Of a stretch of 12,931 bases of DNA, positions 7,333 through 12,931 are shown piece by piece. Source of the DNA: an uncultured Porphyromonadaceae bacterium (GTDB lineage Bacteria > Bacteroidota > Bacteroidia > Bacteroidales > Barnesiellaceae_A). Below the pieces are notes generated by a model. It was not told where the DNA came from. It worked only from the letters and a program-made list of their open reading frames with translations, and made no database searches. The DNA is taken from assembly GCA_900542255.1 (NCBI GenBank), contig UQMR01000067.1, forward strand, positions 1 through 12,931, written 5' to 3'. A program made the position numbers and the translations under genes. Every line of letters begins with the position of its first letter. Position 1 is the first letter of the stretch.

Positions 7333-10300
7333 ATGAAAAAGAGCAAACTGTTTTGCCTGCTGGGTATCCTGAGTTTGACACTCCCCCTGCACGCACAAAA
7401 TGCCGAGTATAGCGAGGAATCGCTTTACGTCAACAACTTCCAAGGCGAACTCGCCAATCCTACTACCGCAACTACCATCTACGGAGAGGAATTTACCCTT
7501 TCGTGGGTCGATTGCGTGTATAAACCCGACTATGTAGCCAAAAACGACAACGGAGTAACAACTCCCGGCGCATTGGAGATGCAGAAGAAACCCGAAACGG
7601 CAACCATCCAATTCGGCGAATTTGCATCGGTCACCAAAGTAGTAATCAAAGGCTCTACCACCGGTAACAACCGCGGTTTCGGTTTCTACTACTCTACCAA
7701 CGGCGGCAGCACATGGACTCTCGAAGCCGAACACCTCATCACCGGTGCCGGCGAAGAAGTTACGGTAACCCTTCCCGAAGGCTCACAAGAGAACGTTACT
7801 TTCAAAATCATGCTCCCGGTAGGAAACTCCAACTACTTCTACCTGCATGACATCGAAATCTTCGGTATGGTTTCGTCGGCTACCACAATTCCCGCCGTAA
7901 CGCAAATAGCACCGGCTACCGGCTCGGTTATCCCCGTTGAAGGCACCATCGACCTCACCTTTACCTGCGACATCACACGCGGTACGGGCGACATCACCCT
8001 CGGCGATGTAGTTATCCCCGAGAGCGGTATCACCTGCAACGGCTCGGTTGCCACACTTGCTTACAGCGGCCTCGCTACCGACAGCGAGTATAAACTCGTC
8101 GTTCCCGCCGGAGCATTTGCCAACGAAAAGGGCGAAGCCACATTGGCCGAGACCACTGCCGAATATACGACTCCCGACACCCAAGCCCCCACACTCGTAG
8201 AGACGACTCTCGTCGATGGCGGCACCTATGCCACGGCAACAACATTCAGCCTCGTATTCAACGAGCCGGTTCAGGCTGGCGATGTGCCCATTACCATCAA
8301 CGATATAGAGGTAGTTCCTGCCGTATCGAGCTCACAAAACTACCTTCTGTACGTCACCGTATCGGGACTTGCCTTTGCTACCGAGTACACCGTAACCATT
8401 CCTGAGGGAGCCATCGTAGACGCATCGGGCAACAGCTTTGCCGGAGCAAGCTACAACATCATAAGCAAGGGCGATTACAGCGGCGAAGTACTCTACTCTT
8501 ACTCACCCAACTCTACCGACTTCCCAGAGGGTGAAGAACCGGGCAATGTCACCATCAACGTCAACGGAGCCGACATCACATTCGGCAACGTATCGAGCGC
8601 CCGCGACCGCGGCTCGAACGGCTGGGGTTTCAAAACCGACTATGTACAACTGCCGGCAAGCACCATTGGCGACCTTACCTTCAAGATACAATGCGGCGGC
8701 GGCAGCGAGCCCCACAAATATTTCGTACAAAAACAAGCCTCTGACGGCACATGGAGCACTCTCGAAACAGTCATCATAGGTAACAACGATATTATCAGTT
8801 TCAGCAGTGCCGCAGCCCTTTCGAGCGACGAAACCGTCATACGTATAACCAAAGACGATGTCAACTTCTGGTTCTACAACATCACCGTCAATGAGTTCTT
8901 CGACAACGCAGCAGCAGCCGACGACGGCAAAGCTCCTACCCTTGCAGCCTCAACCCCCGAAGCCAATGCAACGGACGTAGCCACATCGGGCAACATCAAA
9001 CTCACTTTCAGTAAACCCGTAAAGACTTCCACAGGCTCATTCATCCTCAACGGTAAGGAACTTACGCCCAACATCCTGAGCAACGTAGTGACCCTTCCCT
9101 ACGCCAACCTCAAATATGAGACACAATACACACTCGAAGTTTCGGCCGGAGCCTTAGTAGACTACTACGACCGTCCCAACGAGGCATTTACCCTTACATT
9201 CACCACCCGCCAACGTCCTGCTGTCGAAGCCGCTCTCTATGACTTCGTAGTAGCTGCCGACGGCACAGGTAACGGCACGACCATACAATCGGCCTTCGAT
9301 GCTGTTCCCGAGAATAATGCAACAACCTTCCGCATATTCGTTAAAAACGGTACATATAACGAATATCCCTCGTTGTCGTCTACCAAATCTCACGTAAGCC
9401 TCATCGGACAAAGCCTCGAAGGCGTTGTCATCACAGGCAGCCACTATTCGGGTCTCACCGAGGGCGGAATAACCTACGGCACATCGACCAGCCAAACCAT
9501 GGAAATCCTCGCCGATAACTTCTACTGCGAGAACATGACCATATCCAATACGGCAGGTATGAACATCGGCCAGGCCGTAGCATTGAAGGTTTACTCAGAC
9601 AAAGCTGTCTTCAAAAACGTCCGCCTCACCGGATACCAAGATACGCACCTCACATCCAACACCGGCAGCGACCGCCAATACTACATCAACTGCGACATCC
9701 GCGGTACGGTCGACTTTATCTTCGGCGATGGAATATGCTACTTCGAGAACTGTCTCATCTACATCGAAGACCGCTCGGGCAACTGTATCTCGGCAGCGTC
9801 TACCGACATCAACAACACCTACGGCTACGTATTTGAGAGCTGTACCATCGACGGCGTTTCGTCGCGCAACAAAGACTTCTATTTGGGTCGTCCGTGGAAA
9901 AACGCACCGCGCGTAGTTTACCTCAACACTCAGATGAATCTCGTTCCCACCGACCAAGGTTGGACAACGATGTCGGCCATACCGGCTTTGATGGCCGAGT
10001 ATAACAGCATGGACCGCAACGGTAATCCCGTATCTACCGCAAGCCGTCGCACCGACTTCTCGTTTACACAAAACGAAATCCTTGTAGCCGACACGCTGGC
10101 CGACAGCCGTCCTACCACCCTCACCGAAGAAGAGGTTGCCTTCTACTCTCGCGAGAACGTCCTCAAAGGCAACGACGACTGGGATGCTACCACCAAACTC
10201 TCGGTACCGGCTGCCACCGATAATATTTCGTACGACCTTGCCAACAAACGCCTTGTATGGAATACTACCGAAGCCACAGCCTGCTACGTTATCCTGGTAG

Positions 10301-10680
10301 ACAATGAGGTTGCAGGATTCTCTACCACCAACGAGTTCAGCTACGACGTAGCCGACCGCGAAGAGGCTCTTTTCAGCGTCATATCTACCTCGGAATATGG
10401 TGCACTGAGCGAAGCCGCTACTCTCGAATGGGACAAGAGCGGAGTTGAAAATATGATAGCAAAAGGCAAACTCATCATCAATACCCGTGTAGAGAACATG
10501 CTTTACTTTGCCGATGGTGTTTCTGCCGTCTACGTATATGACCTCAACGGCCGTCTGCTCAACAACGTCAAGGGTGCTATCTCTACCCTCGACATGAACC
10601 GACTCCCGGCAGGATGCTACATCGTAAAAGTTGCCACCGCCGACGGCAGAACCGAAGTAGCCCGCGTAGTAAAATTCTAA
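7333..10680 (+). CDS. Secreted multidomain pectinesterase (CE8) with T9SS-like C-terminal domain
   Basis: Pectinesterase removes methyl esters from pectin, releasing methanol and exposing polygalacturonate. The ATG at 7333 gives 1115 residues starting with a Sec signal (MKKSKLFCLLGILSLTLPLHA, cleavage near 21/22, no lipobox); a TTG at 7321 only adds four residues and is rejected. Order: beta-sandwich module (~25-180), Ig-like (~185-280), Ig-like (~282-376), second beta-sandwich module (~380-530), Ig-like (~533-632), CE8 beta-helix (~637-945), Fn3-like module (~957-1036), T9SS type A-like domain (~1040-1115). Catalytic CE8 residues are all visible: Q747 (QAVAL), Q769-D770 (GYQDT), D794 (GTVDFIFG) and R853/W855 (LGRPW). 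The sandwich modules may bind carbohydrate, but that is inference. The gene stands alone between a promoter-like site and a strong terminator; codon use matches its neighbours. CE8 activity is quite sure, the exact substrate less so. Confidence 0.9.
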   Translation: MKKSKLFCLLGILSLTLPLHAQNAEYSEESLYVNNFQGELANPTTATTIYGEEFTLSWVDCVYKPDYVAKNDNGVTTPGALEMQKKPETATIQFGEFASVTKVVIKGSTTGNNRGFGFYYSTNGGSTWTLEAEHLITGAGEEVTVTLPEGSQENVTFKIMLPVGNSNYFYLHDIEIFGMVSSATTIPAVTQIAPATGSVIPVEGTIDLTFTCDITRGTGDITLGDVVIPESGITCNGSVATLAYSGLATDSEYKLVVPAGAFANEKGEATLAETTAEYTTPDTQAPTLVETTLVDGGTYATATTFSLVFNEPVQAGDVPITINDIEVVPAVSSSQNYLLYVTVSGLAFATEYTVTIPEGAIVDASGNSFAGASYNIISKGDYSGEVLYSYSPNSTDFPEGEEPGNVTINVNGADITFGNVSSARDRGSNGWGFKTDYVQLPASTIGDLTFKIQCGGGSEPHKYFVQKQASDGTWSTLETVIIGNNDIISFSSAAALSSDETVIRITKDDVNFWFYNITVNEFFDNAAAADDGKAPTLAASTPEANATDVATSGNIKLTFSKPVKTSTGSFILNGKELTPNILSNVVTLPYANLKYETQYTLEVSAGALVDYYDRPNEAFTLTFTTRQRPAVEAALYDFVVAADGTGNGTTIQSAFDAVPENNATTFRIFVKNGTYNEYPSLSSTKSHVSLIGQSLEGVVITGSHYSGLTEGGITYGTSTSQTMEILADNFYCENMTISNTAGMNIGQAVALKVYSDKAVFKNVRLTGYQDTHLTSNTGSDRQYYINCDIRGTVDFIFGDGICYFENCLIYIEDRSGNCISAASTDINNTYGYVFESCTIDGVSSRNKDFYLGRPWKNAPRVVYLNTQMNLVPTDQGWTTMSAIPALMAEYNSMDRNGNPVSTASRRTDFSFTQNEILVADTLADSRPTTLTEEEVAFYSRENVLKGNDDWDATTKLSVPAATDNISYDLANKRLVWNTTEATACYVILVDNEVAGFSTTNEFSYDVADREEALFSVISTSEYGALSEAATLEWDKSGVENMIAKGKLIINTRVENMLYFADGVSAVYVYDLNGRLLNNVKGAISTLDMNRLPAGCYIVKVATADGRTEVARVVKF

Positions 10681-10709
10681 AAACTGCGTTACCCGCAATA
10701 GTTCATACC

Positions 10710-10748
10710 ATTACCCGGTTGCCGCCAGGCGGCAACCGGGTAATTTTT
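10710..10748 (+). terminator. Strong intrinsic terminator after the pectinesterase gene
   Basis: A perfect inverted repeat of 17 nt per arm (10710-10726 and 10728-10744) around a single central base folds into a GC-rich stem of about 15-16 bp with a tight loop, followed by five T (10744-10748). It is 29 nt after the stop codon. The A-rich 5' flank is short, so termination should be mainly on the + strand. This is the clearest terminator in the window. Confidence 0.9.
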
Positions 10749-10800
10749 ATATCCGGCGGCATAATATTCTTTGCTCATCAGCCACAAGAGGAGAGAGAAA

Positions 10801-10831
10801 TTGGATATTCATGATAAAAACCGTAACTTTG
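10801..10831 (+). promoter_or_regulatory. Bacteroidota-type promoter abutting ruvX start codon
   Basis: TAACTTTG at 10824-10831 matches the -7 consensus TAnnTTTG, with TTG at 10801-10803 at a 20-nt spacing, the same spacing as at the promoter-like site before the pectinesterase gene. The -7 box ends only 4 nt before the ruvX ATG (10836), so the predicted start of transcription falls at or next to the A of the ATG. This would drive ruvX, def and perhaps the downstream ABC-F gene. Motif-based only. Confidence 0.6.
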
Positions 10832-10835
10832 CATC

Positions 10836-11264
10836 ATGGCTCGCATCATATCTATCGATTACGGACGCGCCCGTTGCGGCATCGCTGCAACCGACACACT
10901 GCAAATCATTGCCAACGGGCTTACAACCGTCCCCACAAGCAAACTCATGGACTTCTTGCGCGACTACACCTCGCGAGAAGCCGTAGAGTGTATCGTTGTA
11001 GGATACCCGCGACAGGCCGACTACTCCGACTCGGAGAACATGCGCTACGTCAACGCTTTTGTGAAACAACTGCACCGCCAGATGCCCGACATGAAAATAG
11101 AGCTTTACGACGAGCGGTTTACCTCGGTCCTCGCCCACCGCACCATGATTGATGCCGGTATCGGTCGCATGGCACGCCGCAACAAAGCCCTCGTAGACGA
11201 AATAAGCGCCACTATCATCTTGCAAAGTTATCTCGAAAGTAAAAAGTATAATACACGACCATGA
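10836..11264 (+). CDS. ruvX: RuvX/YqgF-family putative pre-16S rRNA nuclease / Holliday junction resolvase
   Basis: RuvX/YqgF is a small RNase H-fold nuclease. In E. coli it is tied to maturation of the 16S rRNA 5' end; it was earlier proposed as a Holliday junction resolvase. The 142-residue product has the family's acidic residues: D8 in [13 protein letters not shown]92-E93 in DERFTS, and D121-E122 in [17 protein letters not shown]. The start cannot be moved downstream, because D8 must be retained and the next ATG is well past it. The stop overlaps the def start (ATGA, 4 nt), implying translational coupling. A promoter-like box directly before the ATG suggests a leaderless or nearly leaderless mRNA. 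Confidence 0.93.
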   Translation: MARIISIDYGRARCGIAATDTLQIIANGLTTVPTSKLMDFLRDYTSREAVECIVVGYPRQADYSDSENMRYVNAFVKQLHRQMPDMKIELYDERFTSVLAHRTMIDAGIGRMARRNKALVDEISATIILQSYLESKKYNTRP

Positions 11265-11824
11265 TATTACCCGTTTATCTATACGGACATCCCGTCATCC
11301 GCAAAGTGGCAGAACCTATCGACGCCACATACCCCGGCTTAGCCGAACTGATACAAAACATGTACGAAACCATGTATGCCTCTGACGGCATAGGCCTTGC
11401 CGCCCCGCAAATAGGGCTCTCTATCCGCCTCATCGTCATCGACATTGACCCCTGCGCCGAATCTTTCCCCGAACTGGCCGGCGTAAAAATGACCCTCATA
11501 AACCCCACGCTCGAAGTCGTGGAAGATGGCAAGAAGACCTCGTCGGAAGAGGGATGCCTCAGCCTGCCGGGGATACACGAGTCGGTAAGCCGTATCGAGA
11601 AGATTCACTTACACTGGTTCGATGAAAATTTTGCCGAACACGACGAAGTGATAGAAGGATACCTCGCCCGTGTCGTACAACACGAATACGACCACTTGCA
11701 AGGGCGCGTCTTCATAGACCATATCTCGCCCATACGCAAGCAACTCATCAAAGGCAAGCTCAACAATATCATCAAAGGGCATATCAACTGCGGATACCGC
11801 ACCAAAGCCGCCGGCTCAAAATAA
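11261..11824 (+). CDS. def: Peptide deformylase
   Basis: Peptide deformylase removes the formyl group from the N-terminal methionine of new proteins; it is a cytosolic metalloenzyme acting at the ribosome exit. The 187-residue protein has all three active-site motifs: motif 1 [10 protein letters not shown] (residues 43-52), motif 2 EGCLS with metal ligand C99, and motif 3 QHEYDH with metal ligands H141 and H145 and catalytic E142. The length is normal for the family. The ATG at 11261 overlaps the ruvX stop by 4 nt. The ABC-F translation factor gene follows after 34 nt, so three genes acting in or near translation sit together. No separate promoter is visible. Confidence 0.97.
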   Translation: MILPVYLYGHPVIRKVAEPIDATYPGLAELIQNMYETMYASDGIGLAAPQIGLSIRLIVIDIDPCAESFPELAGVKMTLINPTLEVVEDGKKTSSEEGCLSLPGIHESVSRIEKIHLHWFDENFAEHDEVIEGYLARVVQHEYDHLQGRVFIDHISPIRKQLIKGKLNNIIKGHINCGYRTKAAGSK

Positions 11825-11858
11825 AAACCGATTGTTTTACTCTAAAAAACAACCTCTT

Positions 11859-12931
11859 ATGGCAGACGACAAAAAGATAATTTTCTCCATGGTGGGTGTC
11901 AGCAAGACATTCCCTCCCCATAAACAAGTACTCAAAGACATATACCTCTCGTTCTTCTACGGAGCCAAGATAGGCATCATAGGTCTCAACGGCTCGGGTA
12001 AATCGACCTTGCTAAAAATTATTGCAGGCGTAGAAAAATCGTACCAAGGCGAGGTCGTATTCTCGCCGGGCTACTCGGTGGGCTATCTCGAACAGGAGCC
12101 TAAGCTCGACCCCGAGAAAACAGTCATCGAGGTAGTGCGCGAAGGGGTACAGCCCATACTCGACATCCTTGCCGAATATGAGAAGGTAAACGAATCCTTC
12201 GGCGACCCCGAGGTGCTCGAAGACCCTGACAAAATGGATGCTCTCATCGCACGGCAGGCCGAGTTGCAAGACCACATCGACGCCACCGACGCGTGGAACT
12301 TAGACAACCGCCTCGAACGTGCCATGGACGCCTTGCGCTGCCCGCCCGAAGACCAACAGGTGAAATTCCTCTCGGGAGGTGAACGCCGCCGCGTGGCCCT
12401 GTGCCGCCTCCTCCTGCAACAACCCGATATATTGCTGCTCGACGAACCTACCAACCACCTCGACGCCGAGAGCATCGATTGGCTCGAACAACACCTGCAA
12501 CAATACAAGGGAACGGTTATCGCCATTACGCACGACCGCTACTTCCTCGACCATGTTGCCGGATGGATTCTCGAACTCGACCGCGGCGAAGGTATTCCCT
12601 GGCAAGGCAATTACAGCTCGTGGCTCGACCAGAAGACCAAACGTCTCGCCATGGAAGAGAAACAGGCCAGCAAACGCCGCAAGACCCTCGAACGCGAGTT
12701 GGAGTGGGTACGTATGGCTCCCAAAGCACGGCAGGCAAAAGGAAAAGCCCGTCTTAACTCATACGACAAGCTGCTCAACGAAGACCAGAAAGAACGCGAG
12801 GAGAAGCTCGAAATATTTATCCCCAACGGTCCTCGCCTCGGCAACAAGGTGATAGAGGCCATCGACGTAGCAAAAGCCTACGGCGACAAGCTCTTGTTTG
12901 ACCATCTCAACTTCACCCTACCCCCCAACGG
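11859..12931 (+). CDS. ettA: ABC-F ATPase, EttA-like translation factor, 3' truncated by window edge
   Basis: ABC-F proteins bind the ribosomal E site; EttA (energy-dependent translational throttle A) gates entry into elongation according to the ATP/ADP ratio. The frame from ATG 11859 stays open to the window end (357 full codons of an expected ~555-560). The first ABC domain is complete: Walker A GLNGSGKST (residues 42-50), signature LSGGERRRVALCR (from 171), Walker B LLLDEPTNHLD (192-202), H-switch ITHDR with H225. An insertion around residues 90-150 is consistent with the EttA arm, and the basic linker near 245-315 (KRRKTLERELEWVRMAPKAR) matches the P-site tRNA interaction motif. The window stops as the second ABC domain begins (LNFTLPPNG). 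Another ABC-F subfamily is possible, but the linker motif favours EttA. It is probably cotranscribed with ruvX-def. Confidence 0.92.
   Translation, partial: MADDKKIIFSMVGVSKTFPPHKQVLKDIYLSFFYGAKIGIIGLNGSGKSTLLKIIAGVEKSYQGEVVFSPGYSVGYLEQEPKLDPEKTVIEVVREGVQPILDILAEYEKVNESFGDPEVLEDPDKMDALIARQAELQDHIDATDAWNLDNRLERAMDALRCPPEDQQVKFLSGGERRRVALCRLLLQQPDILLLDEPTNHLDAESIDWLEQHLQQYKGTVIAITHDRYFLDHVAGWILELDRGEGIPWQGNYSSWLDQKTKRLAMEEKQASKRRKTLERELEWVRMAPKARQAKGKARLNSYDKLLNEDQKEREEKLEIFIPNGPRLGNKVIEAIDVAKAYGDKLLFDHLNFTLPPN

Noticed and set aside
9595..10698. 367-codon minus-strand open frame antisense to the CE8 domain and C-terminus
   Set aside because: It is antisense to a clear catalytic domain with intact motifs, extends into the terminator side without a start context, and shows no family resemblance. 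It is a codon-bias shadow.
10771..10986. Alternative + strand open frames overlapping the 5' end of ruvX
   Set aside because: They are out of frame with the conserved RuvX sequence, have no domain similarity that I recognise, and overlap the promoter-like site.
12379..12852. Open frames on both strands inside the ABC-F gene
   Set aside because: The frame from 11859 carries Walker A, signature and Walker B motifs through this region; the others are shadows that show only because the real gene has no stop within the window.

Overview
The window looks like an ordinary chromosomal segment of a Bacteroidota bacterium, most likely order Bacteroidales. The evidence is: a NuoI-NuoN set of the kind known from this group; two promoter-like sites matching the Bacteroidota pattern (TTTG/TTG, about 20 nt, then TAnnTTTG); starts without clear Shine-Dalgarno sequences; and a secreted pectinesterase ending in a type IX secretion (T9SS) type A-like C-terminal domain. 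Genus cannot be fixed from the sequence alone. All eleven genes lie on the + strand and show similar codon habits (many GCC, TAC, ATC, CTC), so nothing looks recently acquired.

Region 1 (1-7118) is energy metabolism. The 3' part of atpG (F1 ATP synthase gamma) is followed after 81 nt by a tightly packed nuoI-J-K-L-M-N run. This run encodes the ferredoxin-like subunit NuoI and the membrane, proton-pumping arm of respiratory complex I. Gaps are 9, 10, 9, 31 and 12 nt, so it is almost surely one transcript. nuoA-H are not between atpG and nuoI, which is the main gene-order oddity. NuoM lacks the usual TM7 lysine although its other charged residues are present. A long hairpin (7141-7175) closes the operon.

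Region 2 (about 7200-10750) is a monocistronic island: a promoter-like site, a ~90 nt leader, a 1115-residue multidomain secreted CE8 pectinesterase, and a strong intrinsic terminator. The protein alternates beta-sandwich, possibly carbohydrate-binding, modules with Ig-like modules before the catalytic beta-helix. It would de-esterify pectin outside the cell. No SusC/SusD pair or other pectin gene is visible beside it.

Region 3 (10800-12931) is a housekeeping cluster: ruvX/yqgF, def (peptide deformylase, overlapping ruvX by 4 nt) and the 5' part of an ABC-F translation factor most like ettA, which runs off the window. The promoter-like box before ruvX ends 4 nt before its ATG, suggesting a leaderless or nearly leaderless mRNA.

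I found no tRNA, rRNA, CRISPR array, insertion sequence, phage gene or toxin/defence system. The most useful second looks are the atpG-nuoI junction, the altered NuoM, the architecture and export signal of the pectinesterase, and the ruvX start.
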